DNA of 64,000 nucleotides from Gordonia jinghuaiqii (GCF_014041935.1 NZ_CP059491.1:3658001-3722000); one strand, 5' to 3'; numbered from the stretch's first letter, positions 7,842 through 16,625 are shown. Numbers and translations: made by a program. Notes: generated by a model not told the origin, from the sequence alone.

Positions 7842-9872
7842 ATGACCACTCCCAGCAGCACTTTCGCCGGCGGTCCGGGTGCCGCGACGCTCGCCCGGAT
7901 CTCCACCGAGTTCGAGGCCATCGCCCGCCAGATGTCCACTGTCTCGGCTGAATTCGCCGAACTCCGCCGTCTCGTCAGCAACACCGACGAGGCGGCGGAG
8001 GCGTCTTCGCGGCCACCGCAACCGACTCCTTCCGGGTTCGTCCCCCCGACCGCTCCGGCCCCACCACCTCCTGTCCGGTACGCCCCACCGCTGCGTGCAC
8101 CCGGACCCGTGTGGGCACCCGCCGGGACATCGATGTACCTGCCGCCCTACGGCCAATCCACTCCCCCGCCGCCCCCGCGACCCCCGGCGCCCCCGCAGCT
8201 CGTGGCGCCGCGCCGACCACCGACCCCGTCGATGTCCGATCGCATCGGTGCCGCCGCCGAACGTGGTCTCATCGGCAAGATCCTCGCCACCGCAGGCGTC
8301 GGCGTCACCCTCGTCGGCATCGCCCTGCTGCTCGTGCTGGCCGCGCAGGCCGGCATTCTCCGCCCGGAATTCCGGGTCGCCGGCGGCGCCGTCCTGGCTG
8401 CCGTCCTGGTCGGTGGCGGAATGTGGTTACGACGCAAAGACGACGGACGGATCGGCGCGATCGCACTGACCGCCACGGGAATCGCCGCCGGGTATCTCGA
8501 CGTACTGGCGGCGACCAAGCTCTACGGGTGGCTGCCCATCGTCGCCGGCCTGACGGTGGCCGGCGCCGTCGCCGCCGGCGGTCTGGTCCTCGCCCATCGT
8601 TGGCGCAGTGAGCATCTCGGGCTGCTGGTGGTGGTGCCGCTGATCGTGCTCGCCCCTGTCCTGACCGGCGGCCTGGACATCACGCTGATCGCGTTCATGG
8701 TGATGCTCGCCGCCGCGTCGTCGTGGGTCCAGCTCGGCCGCGACTGGATCTGGTTGCACACCGTCCGTCTGGCTGCGCCCGTCGTCCCGCTGACGCTGGT
8801 CGGCGTTCTGGCGCTGGCGGGATGGGGCTCCATCGGTGGCGCTGCCGTCGCGTTCACCGCTGCCGTCGTGGTGGTGATGATCCTGGGATTCGGTGGAGCG
8901 CTGCTCGCGATGCCCACCACCCGGTTCCGGGAAGTCATCGCGGGCCTGGCGAGCGCTACGACGATCCCGGTCCTGTTGGCCGGCAACGTGGTCCCCACCG
9001 CGGGTGCCGTCGCCCTGCAGGCCGGAGCTGCTCTCACGGTCATCGGCATCGTGGCCGTCGGTACGGCCGTGCGTGACGGACGGTGGTTGCCCGACGTCGT
9101 CGCACAGATCTGGACCGCGACCTCCCTCGTCCTGCTGTTCGTCGCGGTACTCGAGACATTCGACGGCACGATCGCCACCTCGGCACTGTTGGGTCTTGCC
9201 GTCATCGGGGCGCTCGTCGCGCGCAGCTGGTCGAGCACCTCGGTCGTGCTGCTGGCCGGGAGCACCATCATCTGGGGCATCGGATTCGCCGACCTCCTCG
9301 ACACCGTGGCGCCGTTCGTCCTCGCCGACGCCGACCTCATCGCCGGGAACGCGTCGCTGTCGGTCCTGGTGGCGAGCGTGTTCGCCGTGGCCGGAGCCGT
9401 GGTTCTCGCCGCCGGGTGGTCCCGCATCACCGATGCCGAGCTCTCCCGGGTCGCGGCCACCGCGGCCGGACTGGTCGTCGTCTACGCAGTCACCGCCATC
9501 AGCGTCACCGCCGGAGTGCTGACGGCCGGGTCCGACGGATTCCTGGCCGGTCACGTCGTCGCGACCACGTGCTGGCTCGTGCTGGGCGGTGCCGCGCTTG
9601 CCTACGCGCGGCGGCGTACCGGCGCCGCGCGCACCGCTGCGGTCACCGGCGGTCTTGTCCTCATCGCGGCGTCGATGGCCAAACTGTTCCTCTTCGATCT
9701 CGCGACCCTCGACGGGATCTTCCGCGTGATCGTGTTCATCGTGACCGGCCTGATCCTCCTCGGCCTCGGCGCCTGGTACGCGCGGGCGCTCCAAGACGTC
9801 ACAACCCCGGTGGCGCCATCGAAGGCACCACCGGGGGCGACGGGCCCGCAGTCCCCGGTCAGACCGTCTTGA
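7842..9872 (+). CDS. DUF2339 domain multi-span membrane protein
   Basis: The 676-residue protein has an N-terminal helical segment (LARISTEFEAIARQMSTVSAEFAELRRLV, a likely coiled coil) and a Pro-rich linker (about residues 50-125). About 18-20 hydrophobic segments follow, starting at LIGKILATAGVGVTLVGIALLLVLAA, the DUF2339 architecture. Function is unknown across the family. I prefer the ATG at 7842 over 7821 because AAGG sits 7 bases before it. Its end overlaps the convergent FNT gene by 14 bases. Confidence 0.82.
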   Translation: MTTPSSTFAGGPGAATLARISTEFEAIARQMSTVSAEFAELRRLVSNTDEAAEASSRPPQPTPSGFVPPTAPAPPPPVRYAPPLRAPGPVWAPAGTSMYLPPYGQSTPPPPPRPPAPPQLVAPRRPPTPSMSDRIGAAAERGLIGKILATAGVGVTLVGIALLLVLAAQAGILRPEFRVAGGAVLAAVLVGGGMWLRRKDDGRIGAIALTATGIAAGYLDVLAATKLYGWLPIVAGLTVAGAVAAGGLVLAHRWRSEHLGLLVVVPLIVLAPVLTGGLDITLIAFMVMLAAASSWVQLGRDWIWLHTVRLAAPVVPLTLVGVLALAGWGSIGGAAVAFTAAVVVVMILGFGGALLAMPTTRFREVIAGLASATTIPVLLAGNVVPTAGAVALQAGAALTVIGIVAVGTAVRDGRWLPDVVAQIWTATSLVLLFVAVLETFDGTIATSALLGLAVIGALVARSWSSTSVVLLAGSTIIWGIGFADLLDTVAPFVLADADLIAGNASLSVLVASVFAVAGAVVLAAGWSRITDAELSRVAATAAGLVVVYAVTAISVTAGVLTAGSDGFLAGHVVATTCWLVLGGAALAYARRRTGAARTAAVTGGLVLIAASMAKLFLFDLATLDGIFRVIVFIVTGLILLGLGAWYARALQDVTTPVAPSKAPPGATGPQSPVRPS

Positions 9873-10731
9873 CGGTCTCGACCGGCGCCGCCACGTCGAC
9901 CTCGGTTGTCTCGTCATGCGCCACGGGACGACGGTCGGGGGCGGTCCGCACGTGAGTGAAGTAGATCGTCAGCCCGACGAAGGTCAGCCCGCCGACGAGG
10001 TTGCCGACGACCGTGGGGATCTCGTTCCAGATGAGATAGTCACCGATCGAGAAGTCGCCGCCGAGCAGCAGGCCGACCGGGAACAGGAACATGTTGACGA
10101 TCGAGTGCTCGAAACCCATGTAGAAGAACAGCATGATCGGCATCCACATCGCGATCACCTTGCCGGGCAACGACGTCGACATCATCGCGCCGACGACGCC
10201 GGTGGACACCATCCAGTTGCACAACACACCGCGGAGGAACAGTGTCAGCATTCCGGCGGCGCCGTGCTCGGCGTATCCCACGGTCCGGCTGTGCCCGATC
10301 TCGCCGAGCTGCTGCCCGACCGCATCGGGTTCGACGCTGAAACCGTAGGTGACGATCACCGCCATGATCACCGCCACGGTGAAGGCGCCGAGGAAGTTCC
10401 CGAGGAACACCCAGCCCCAGTTCCGGAGCATCGATCTGAAGGTGACCCCGCGGCGTTTGTCGAGCCAGGCGAGTGGCACCAGGGTGAACACACCGGTGAG
10501 CAGGTCGAATCCCATCAGATACAGCAGGCAGAAGCCCACCGGGAACAACACCGCGCCGAGCAACGGCTCCCCGGTCTTGACGGTGATCGTCACGGCGAAT
10601 GCGGCCGCGAGGGCCAGGATCGCACCAGCCATGTAGGCACGGATGATGGTGTCGCGGGTCGACAGGAAGACCTTCGCCTCACCGGCGTCGACCATCTTCA
10701 CCGCGAACTCCGACGGATTCACATAAGACAA
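9859..10731 (-). CDS. Formate/nitrite transporter (FNT) family channel, possibly for cyanate
   Basis: The 290-residue FNT protein has the six-helix pentameric-channel pattern. Landmarks are an N-terminal VDAGEAKVFLSTRDTIIRAYMAGAIL, the first-half LMGFDLLTGVFTLVPLAWLDKR loop, and the helix FFYMGFEHSIVNMFLFPVG with the central His. FNT channels pass small monovalent anions (formate, nitrite, hydrosulfide). Divergent placement against cyanase suggests that cyanate may be the cargo here; this is inference from context. The Shine-Dalgarno is weak. The 3' end overlaps the DUF2339 gene. Confidence 0.85.
   Translation of the reverse strand: MSYVNPSEFAVKMVDAGEAKVFLSTRDTIIRAYMAGAILALAAAFAVTITVKTGEPLLGAVLFPVGFCLLYLMGFDLLTGVFTLVPLAWLDKRRGVTFRSMLRNWGWVFLGNFLGAFTVAVIMAVIVTYGFSVEPDAVGQQLGEIGHSRTVGYAEHGAAGMLTLFLRGVLCNWMVSTGVVGAMMSTSLPGKVIAMWMPIMLFFYMGFEHSIVNMFLFPVGLLLGGDFSIGDYLIWNEIPTVVGNLVGGLTFVGLTIYFTHVRTAPDRRPVAHDETTEVDVAAPVETVKTV
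9861..9878. terminator. Small inverted repeat at the DUF2339/FNT convergent ends
   Basis: AGACCGTC, two bases, GACGGTCT spans the overlap of the two stop codons. It could act as a weak bidirectional terminator. No U-tract is seen and both arms are also coding, so the assignment is tentative. Confidence 0.3.
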
Positions 10732-11040
10732 GAGGGTTCTCCTCGAACTTCTGGGTGCCTGACTTGTTGACTCCCATCAGACCGAGAACAGATGTCGTTC
10801 ACGTGTCCTCAGGGCGTCGACGTGTTACATGAGCCTCTCTTCAGCACATCGAACAGGTGATCTGGGCTCCTGGTCACGGACTCGCACGCAGGCTCATGTC
10901 ATTCGTGTGAAATCTGACGAAAACCGCCGTCTCGCCTTGGAAATCGTTCGCGAAATCGGCAGGGTGAAGACACCCCCGGTGCCGACACGACCGGGCCATA
11001 CACGGGGGCCACGATCCCGAAACACGCACGAGGAGACACG
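10732..11040. promoter_or_regulatory. Divergent FNT/cynS control region with spaced inverted repeat
   Basis: This 309-base gene-free region holds ACATGAGCCT at 10827-10836 and its exact complement AGGCTCATGT at 10890-10899. Their centres are 63 bases apart, close to six helical turns. Both copies are preceded (on their own strand) by a T-n-A-C context. This arrangement could bind a looping or dimeric regulator of cyanate genes. No regulator gene adjoins. Confidence 0.45.
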
Positions 11041-11493
11041 ATGACCACCCCGATCATGTCGAAGTCCGATGCTGCCGATCTCATCGTCGCGGCCCGGATC
11101 CGACAGGGACTCAGCTGGGCGACGATCGCCGAGAAGATCGAGGCGCCACTGGTGTGGACGGTCGCAGCACTCCTCGGGAAACACCCGGTCCCCGCGGAGA
11201 AGGCGACCGCGGTGGTCGAGCTACTCGGTCTCGGCGAGGGCGTCGCGGAGAGCCTGCGTCAGCAGCCCACCCGTACACCCGATGAAGCGGCGACCAGTGA
11301 CCCCACGATCTACCGGTTCTACGAGGCACTGGATGTCTATGGCCCCGCACTCAAAGAGCTGATCCACGAGGAGTTCGGCGACGGCATCATGAGTGCGATC
11401 AACTTCAACATCGACATCAAGCGCCGCGCCGATCCGGGCGGCGACCGCGTCGTGGTGACCTTCGACGGCAAGTTCCTCGACTACAACTGGTGA
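11041..11493 (+). CDS. cynS: cyanate hydratase (cyanase)
   Basis: Converts cyanate plus bicarbonate to carbamate and CO2, the carbamate then decomposing to ammonia and CO2. The 150-residue length is typical. The N-terminal HTH-like domain (RQGLSWATIAEKI) is followed by the catalytic C-terminal domain, with the conserved trio Arg92, Glu95 and Ser118 visible in YRFYEALDVYG and GIMSAINFNID. It ends with the family motif GKFLDYNW. AGGAG lies 8 bases upstream of the ATG. It is divergent from an FNT channel rather than joined to the cynT carbonic anhydrase and cynX carrier seen in Escherichia coli. Confidence 0.97.
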   Translation: MTTPIMSKSDAADLIVAARIRQGLSWATIAEKIEAPLVWTVAALLGKHPVPAEKATAVVELLGLGEGVAESLRQQPTRTPDEAATSDPTIYRFYEALDVYGPALKELIHEEFGDGIMSAINFNIDIKRRADPGGDRVVVTFDGKFLDYNW

Positions 11494-11555
11494 GTTCGTC
11501 ACTCCCCGCTCGCGCTCCTCGGCGGAGGGATCGGGGGCCGTCCGCGACGGGCGGA

Positions 11556-12239
11556 TCAGTCTCCGTGACCGCCCGACCCGAACATGGCGACCAGTGTGGT
11601 CGTGCGGTTGTGCTCGGCGTGCTCGATGGCGAGCCTCTCGGCCAGCGGCCCGTCGCGACCCGCAATGGCGTCGGCGATCTCATGATGGTCGTGGGACACC
11701 GCATGGGGATCAGGGATCTGACGAACGAGCCATTGGACACGAAACAGCACGGGCGCCATGATCTCCCCGAGCGTCACGTTGTGTGAGGCGGTGACGAGCA
11801 ACTGGTGGAAGAGCGCGTTGGCGTTGTGTGCCGCGGGGGCGTTGTCGGCGGCCACCGCGTCGTCGGCAGCCGTCACCGCCTGACGCAGAGCCCGCACATC
11901 AGCGTCGGTGCGATTCGCGGCCGCCTGCCGGCAGGCCACTGCCTCGAGGGCCTGCCGGATGTCGAAGAGCTCGGTGACGTCTCGTTCGGACCACGATCGC
12001 ACCACCAGCCCGCGGGTCTTCTTCACCTCCAGGAAACCCTCGGCGCGCAGAGCCTGCAGGGCCTCACGTGCGGGCAGCCGGGACACTCCGTAGGTGTCGG
12101 CGACGTCGCGCTCCACCAGCCGGTATCCGGGCGGATACCGGCCGGTGATCACGTCCGACCGCAGGGCATCGAGGAGCTGCCCGGCCAGTGAACCTCCCGC
12201 GGCGCTGATCGACGCGGCCTCTGATGGTCTCGAAAGCAT
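11556..12239 (-). CDS. GntR family regulator (FadR/FCD type)
   Basis: The 227-residue protein has an N-terminal winged helix (LLDALRSDVITGRYPPGYRLVERDVADTYGVSRLPAREALQAL in pieces) and an all-helical FCD effector domain (ELFDIRQALEAVACRQAA, FHQLLVTASHN, VSHDHHEIADAI with metal-type histidines). It is the last gene of the catabolic operon starting at 15664, 47 bases after the imidase-like gene. The paired TTGGTATACCAA-type operators at 15693-15717 fit this regulator class, so autoregulation through the operon promoter is likely. Confidence 0.88.
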   Translation of the reverse strand: MLSRPSEAASISAAGGSLAGQLLDALRSDVITGRYPPGYRLVERDVADTYGVSRLPAREALQALRAEGFLEVKKTRGLVVRSWSERDVTELFDIRQALEAVACRQAAANRTDADVRALRQAVTAADDAVAADNAPAAHNANALFHQLLVTASHNVTLGEIMAPVLFRVQWLVRQIPDPHAVSHDHHEIADAIAGRDGPLAERLAIEHAEHNRTTTLVAMFGSGGHGD

Positions 12240-12286
12240 GATTCCCTCAGCTTATCGGCCACCCAGAGAGCCTCGTCACGTACTGC

Positions 12287-13198
12287 TCAGCGCCCTACGA
12301 ACTCCGGTCGTCCCTCCTCGTGAAACGGGTAGAGCGCACGGAATTCGGCGGCCGCGTCGGCCATCGTCACGAACTCCACTCCCTCGAACGAGCCCCACCG
12401 GTCGAGCAGGCGCTCCAGCATGAGGAGAACCTGCGGCCGACCCGAGACATCCGGGTGCAGCGTCATCGGAATGACCGCGTAGTCGAGTTCGCGGTAGACC
12501 CAGTCGAACTGGTCGTTCCACATCTGCTCGATGTCACGGGGGTTGACGAAGCCGTGCGAATTGGCATGACCCTTGATGAACATCATCGGGGGCAGGTCGT
12601 CGACGTACCAGTTGCCGCAGAACTCGACGAGATCGATCTCGTGGCCGTGCTTGAGCGGGGTCATCCAGTGCGCCGCCGGCTTGGTCGTGTCGATCGGCGT
12701 CCACTCGTCACCCACCCGGGCGTAGAAAGGCACGAAGTCGTTGTAGTTCTGGGAGTGGTCGTAGGCGAACCCGTATTCGGCCAGGATCGACGCGGTGTGC
12801 TCACTCATCTCCCACCAGGGCGCCACATAGCCTTTCGGGCGCTCCCCACACAGGTCCTCGATGAGCGTCACACTCTTCGCCATGACGTCGCGTTCCTGTT
12901 CCGGCGTCAGGGAGCGCGGATTCTCGTGACTGTAGCCGTGCGCACCGATCTCATGCCCGGCCTCGACGCACATACGTGCCTGCTCAGGAAAGGTCTCGAT
13001 CGAGTGCCCGGGCCAGAACCACGTGCCTCGGATGCCGCGTCGTTCGAGCAGCCGAAGCATCCGCGGCACGCCCACCTCACCGGCGAACACGCCACGTTGC
13101 ATGTCATTCGGTGAATCCTCGCCCCCGTAGGAGCCCAGCCAGCCGGCACACGAGTCGACATCGACGCCGACCGACACCTGGATCTTCTTGTCTTTCAC
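12287..13198 (-). CDS. Polysaccharide-deacetylase-family hydrolase, imidase/PuuE-like
   Basis: The 303-residue NodB-fold enzyme has metal-site motifs GVDVDS (Asp13, Asp15), HGYSHEN (His87, His91), APWW (126-129) and [10 protein letters not shown] (His248). The HP-x3-GRP form and the lack of a signal peptide place it with cytoplasmic cyclic-amide hydrolases such as PuuE allantoinase and bacterial imidase, rather than with chitin deacetylases. Those enzymes open cyclic imides or hydantoin-like rings. The GTG at 13198 begins [15 protein letters not shown] and is the usual N-terminus; it starts 13 bases after the upstream gene. The substrate is not established. Confidence 0.8.
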   Translation of the reverse strand: MKDKKIQVSVGVDVDSCAGWLGSYGGEDSPNDMQRGVFAGEVGVPRMLRLLERRGIRGTWFWPGHSIETFPEQARMCVEAGHEIGAHGYSHENPRSLTPEQERDVMAKSVTLIEDLCGERPKGYVAPWWEMSEHTASILAEYGFAYDHSQNYNDFVPFYARVGDEWTPIDTTKPAAHWMTPLKHGHEIDLVEFCGNWYVDDLPPMMFIKGHANSHGFVNPRDIEQMWNDQFDWVYRELDYAVIPMTLHPDVSGRPQVLLMLERLLDRWGSFEGVEFVTMADAAAEFRALYPFHEEGRPEFVGR

Positions 13199-13211
13199 GG
13201 TTTTCGGAATC

Positions 13212-14363
13212 CTAACGATATTCGAGGAGTTCACCGACGGCGGCGCGGGCGGTGTCCATGGCGGCCAGATCCTGGGGGCTCCACGGCCTCTCGTCAAGGC
13301 TGTGGGCGGAGAGCCACGCGGTGACGGCACCGTCGCGCTCGACGGGCCCCAGGACCTGAGCTTTCACCCCGTAGACGTCTCGCAATGCCTGCGGCGGGAA
13401 GGGATGCTCGGTGAACGCGGGCTGAACCAGCACCCGTCGCGTCTCGTCGATCCACCGCACGGTCTCCAACGCGCGCTGATCGAGCGTCGGATCGTGCTGG
13501 ATCGACCGCACACCCTCGGCACAGGACTCGGCGGCGCACAGGTCGACGTGCAGGCCGAGCCGGTCGTCGTCGACACGCAGGGTCGTCCGGTCGCATCCGG
13601 TACTGTTCCGCAGTTCGGTGACGACCGCACGGGCACGGTGCCGGAACGAGGCCTGCGCGAGGAATGCACCCCACCCCTGGATGGAAGCGTCGGGCGCTCC
13701 GGCGACCTCCATCGCCCACCACAGCGTGGCCGCGATGCTGTCGATCACCGGAATGCCGATCTTCGCCTCAACCGCCTCACTGACGACGGCCCCGTCGACA
13801 TTGGTGCAGATGAGTGCGACGGCGTGCGGGTCACCGGACGCACATGCCTCGAGGAGCAGAGCCTCGACGTCCTCGCGTGGACGCGCCGCGAAACGGTAGT
13901 TCTCGGTGAGCCCCCAGTCGGCGTGTGCGGTGGTCGTGATGCCGTGGCGCTCGTACTCAGCGATGATCCGCTCGACCACATCGGCGGTGTACGGCGTGGC
14001 GATCGCGAGCCGAGTGACTCCGAAGTCGTTGCAGGCCTGCAAGATCGCCAGCGTCGACGTCGTCGCGGGAAGCCCCGTCTGACTGGTGATGGCGTCGCAG
14101 ACGGCCCGATCATGGTCCACTCCCAGCCACGAGCCCGCGGTCCCGTTCCACACGATCACGTCGACCTTGGCGTCGGCGAGCAGGCCGGCGGCCGCGACCA
14201 TGACATCGGCGTCGAAGCGGGCGCCGCTGCCATCTGCGGTGATCGCCTGCACCGGGATCCGCGTGGACACGAATGTCACGTCATCGCGGCCGGCGAGGAG
14301 TCGGGTGGTGGTCCCTTCCAGGGTCGTGTTCGACGAGGGAACGATCATTCCGATACGGATCAC
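13212..14363 (-). CDS. Arylmalonate decarboxylase/maleate isomerase-like enzyme fused to a GAF-like domain
   Basis: The 383-residue protein begins with an Asp/Glu-racemase-superfamily domain (1-240). The catalytic-loop Cys of maleate isomerases and racemases is replaced: the first site reads VWNGTAGSW (Gly74), while the second Cys is kept in ALICTNVDG (Cys186). One Cys plus Gly is the arrangement of arylmalonate decarboxylase. Residues 241-383 look like a GAF domain ([17 protein letters not shown], then DRDG-type [29 protein letters not shown]), which would sense a small ligand. The start overlaps the MFS stop (ATGA). The reaction (decarboxylation, isomerisation or racemisation) is open. Confidence 0.78.
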   Translation of the reverse strand: MIRIGMIVPSSNTTLEGTTTRLLAGRDDVTFVSTRIPVQAITADGSGARFDADVMVAAAGLLADAKVDVIVWNGTAGSWLGVDHDRAVCDAITSQTGLPATTSTLAILQACNDFGVTRLAIATPYTADVVERIIAEYERHGITTTAHADWGLTENYRFAARPREDVEALLLEACASGDPHAVALICTNVDGAVVSEAVEAKIGIPVIDSIAATLWWAMEVAGAPDASIQGWGAFLAQASFRHRARAVVTELRNSTGCDRTTLRVDDDRLGLHVDLCAAESCAEGVRSIQHDPTLDQRALETVRWIDETRRVLVQPAFTEHPFPPQALRDVYGVKAQVLGPVERDGAVTAWLSAHSLDERPWSPQDLAAMDTARAAVGELLEYR

Positions 14364-15664
14364 GAAGTGGCTCCTGTCATGGCGGTGGTGGATTCCTGCA
14401 GCTTGGGGGCGAGCCTGGTCGAGTAGTCGAGCACGAGGACCGAGACGGTCATGATCACGCCGGCGCCCACGAAGTACAGCAGCGCCCAGGTGTAGCCGCC
14501 CGTGGCGCCGACGATGAAGCCGACGGCCATCGGCGTCACGAACCCCGACACGTTACCCGCGAGGTTCATCGCACCGCCCAGGACACCGGCGTCCTCACGG
14601 CCGCCCAGGATCGCCGGCACCGACCAGAACAGGCCGACCCAGCGCAGGAAGAACAACACCACCGACAGCAGCAGGATGGCGGCCACCGGGCCGGGCATCA
14701 GGACCACGCCGATCAGTCCCAGGACCACGCAGACACCAGCGAATCCCAGCAGCGATCGCATCACCAGGTTGGTGTTGTGGCCCCGCTCCTTCAGTCGGTC
14801 GGCGAGCTGGCCGCCGATGATCTCACCGACGAAGCCGGAACCGAAGATCATGAACGTGGACCAGCCGATCTCGTTGAGATTGAAACCCTTGCTCTCCGAA
14901 AGGAACAGCGGCCCCCAGGTGAGCAGCCCGTAGAAGACTCCGTTGAAACCCAGCCAGCCCAGGCACATCGCCCAGAAGCTGCGGTACTTGACGTAGTGGA
15001 GCAGACCCGCCCGGCGTCCGGTCGAACGGTGATGAGCGGCCTCTTCGGCGTGTGCGGTCGTCAGGTAGTCGAGTTCGGCCTTGTCCATGGTGGGGTGCTC
15101 GGCCGGGGTGTCGCGGATGGCCCGCCACGCCCAGAAACCGAGCAGCATCGTCACCGCGCCGGCGACGATGAATGCCCATCGCCAGCTTCCCGTGAAAGCG
15201 ATGAGACCAGCGATCGCGATGCCGCCGACCGCCGAGCCCAGCGGGGCGCCGGCGTCGAGGATGGTGGCGCCACGGCCGCGTTCTTTCTCGGTGAGGAACG
15301 CGGCGTTGAGCTTTCCGCCAGCGGGCATGATGGGCGCCTCGGTGACACCGATCAGTCCCCGCGCGACCGCCATCGTGCCGATGTTCGGGGCCAGACCGGA
15401 GAGTGCGGTGGCCCCACCCCAGCCGACGCACGCACCGGTGATGAGCTTGCGAGGACCGAACTTGTCGATCAGCCATCCGGCCGGGATCTGCATCGCGGCA
15501 TAGGCCCAGAAGAATGCGGACAGCAGCAGGCCGGTGACCTCGGCACTGATGTGGAATTCCTCTTTGATCAACGGCAGCGCCACGGAGAGCGACCCCCGGT
15601 CGACATAGTTGACGGTGACCAAGAGGAGCAGCAGGGCGAACATACGCCAACGCGTGTTGGACAT
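14360..15664 (-). CDS. MFS transporter, anion:cation symporter type
   Basis: The 434-residue, 12-span carrier is of the ACS branch of the major facilitator superfamily, which imports organic anions such as phthalate, tartrate, galactonate and hydroxyphenylacetate. Seen in sequence are VNYVDRGSLSVALPLIKEEF in helix 1, the loop AGWLIDKFGPRKLI (MFS motif), and the helix 4-5 region ARGLIGVTEAPIMPAGGK typical of ACS members. The ATG at 15664 has GAAGGA 10 bases upstream. It is the first gene of a four-gene operon and probably imports its substrate. Confidence 0.87.
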   Translation of the reverse strand: MSNTRWRMFALLLLLVTVNYVDRGSLSVALPLIKEEFHISAEVTGLLLSAFFWAYAAMQIPAGWLIDKFGPRKLITGACVGWGGATALSGLAPNIGTMAVARGLIGVTEAPIMPAGGKLNAAFLTEKERGRGATILDAGAPLGSAVGGIAIAGLIAFTGSWRWAFIVAGAVTMLLGFWAWRAIRDTPAEHPTMDKAELDYLTTAHAEEAAHHRSTGRRAGLLHYVKYRSFWAMCLGWLGFNGVFYGLLTWGPLFLSESKGFNLNEIGWSTFMIFGSGFVGEIIGGQLADRLKERGHNTNLVMRSLLGFAGVCVVLGLIGVVLMPGPVAAILLLSVVLFFLRWVGLFWSVPAILGGREDAGVLGGAMNLAGNVSGFVTPMAVGFIVGATGGYTWALLYFVGAGVIMTVSVLVLDYSTRLAPKLQESTTAMTGATS

Positions 15665-15692
15665 CCCGATGTATCCTTCGAATAGTTGGTAG

Positions 15693-15717
15693 TTGGTATA
15701 CCAAATTGGTATGCCAA
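15693..15717. promoter_or_regulatory. Paired palindromic operators for the GntR regulator
   Basis: TTGGTATACCAA (15693-15704, perfect palindrome) is followed one base later by TTGGTATGCCAA (15706-15717, one mismatched pair), with centres 13 bases apart. The pair lies 29-53 bases upstream of the MFS start and 80 bases before the divergent FAH-family gene, so it can control both. TGGTATACCA-type sites are typical of FCD-type GntR proteins, and one is encoded at the end of this operon. Confidence 0.82.
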
Positions 15718-15796
15718 GAACGTAAGCGTGACGACGGCGATCCTCAAGCGCTTGCGGTAACCACTGGGTAAACTCTCCGACTTCACAGGCAGGACA

Positions 15797-16438
15797 ATGG
15801 ATCACCCACTCAACCCACGCACGGTGTGGGGCACCGCCGGAAACTATCCGACGCCCGAGCAGTCCTCGGCGCCGCCGCGGCCACAACTGTTCATCAAGAA
15901 CAGCAACTCGGTGATCGGCGACGGAGAGCCCCTCCGCCTGTCCGGTTCCACGGCCCGCCGAGTGGTCTGCGAAGGCGAGCTGGCCGTCGTCATCGGACGC
16001 GAGTGCCGACGGTTGGCATCGTTGGACGAGGCCCGGGAGGCCATCGCGGGATACACCGTCGCCAACGACGTCACGGCCCGCGACCTCCAAGCCGTCGACG
16101 GCCACTGGGCGCGCGCCAAGGGTCTCGACGGCTTCTGCCCACTCGGCGCCGACCTGATCACGCCACGGAATGCGCCGGCCTGGCGCGATGCCGTCATCCG
16201 GACCACGATCGACGGACGCCTCGTCCAGGAAACCCCGGTCGCGAAAGCGTATGTCGGACCGGAAGCCCTCATCATGTGGGCATCAGCGCATTTCACCCTT
16301 CATCCGGGAGACGTCTTCCTTGTGGGCACACCCGATTATCTGCTTCCCCATCGCGAGGACGCTGCCGTGCTCCGCCCGGGCAACACCGTGCAGATCAGAA
16401 TCGAGGGCATCGGGACGATCACGACGCCTGTCGTGTGA
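15797..16438 (+). CDS. Fumarylacetoacetate hydrolase (FAH) family protein
   Basis: The 213-residue single-domain FAH-fold enzyme has metal ligands in VVCEGELAVVIGR (two Glu) and an Asp in TVANDVTARDLQAVDG. The lysine-containing KGLDGFCPLG and the C-terminal LHPGDVFLVGTP loops are standard for acylpyruvase and fumarylpyruvate hydrolase-type members. Such enzymes cleave C-C bonds in 2,4-diketo acids, or decarboxylate or isomerise related compounds. The AGGCAGGA 3-4 bases before the ATG at 15797 is very close. It is divergent from the MFS-led operon and shares its operator, so it probably completes that pathway. Confidence 0.86.
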   Translation: MDHPLNPRTVWGTAGNYPTPEQSSAPPRPQLFIKNSNSVIGDGEPLRLSGSTARRVVCEGELAVVIGRECRRLASLDEAREAIAGYTVANDVTARDLQAVDGHWARAKGLDGFCPLGADLITPRNAPAWRDAVIRTTIDGRLVQETPVAKAYVGPEALIMWASAHFTLHPGDVFLVGTPDYLLPHREDAAVLRPGNTVQIRIEGIGTITTPVV

Positions 16439-16625
16439 TCTGTCGTGTGATGAGGGACAGCAGTTCGTCGCAGATCGACGTGCGCAGTCACACGGCCGCC
16501 GCGTCGTCGGCGAGCAGCTGCCGGCCAGTGCAGACGCGTCGTCAGTCCGACGCGGAACATGTTGCAGCAGAAAGACCCTCGACGCTCCGACGAAAATTCG
16601 CCGCCGGCGGCATATCGGTCCGGCG

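Noticed and set aside
8427..9917. 496-residue minus-strand open frame opposite DUF2339
   Set aside because: It is composed of Arg/Gly/Asp/His low complexity; the plus-strand frame has clear membrane helices.
10732..11040. Canonical GlnR boxes upstream of cynS
   Set aside because: No gTnAC-n6-GnAAC match was found on either strand; only the spaced ACATGAGCCT inverted pair is solid.
16439..16625. Possible short gene or mobile-element remnant after the FAH gene
   Set aside because: No start with a Shine-Dalgarno, no recognisable protein and no inverted termini; left as spacer.
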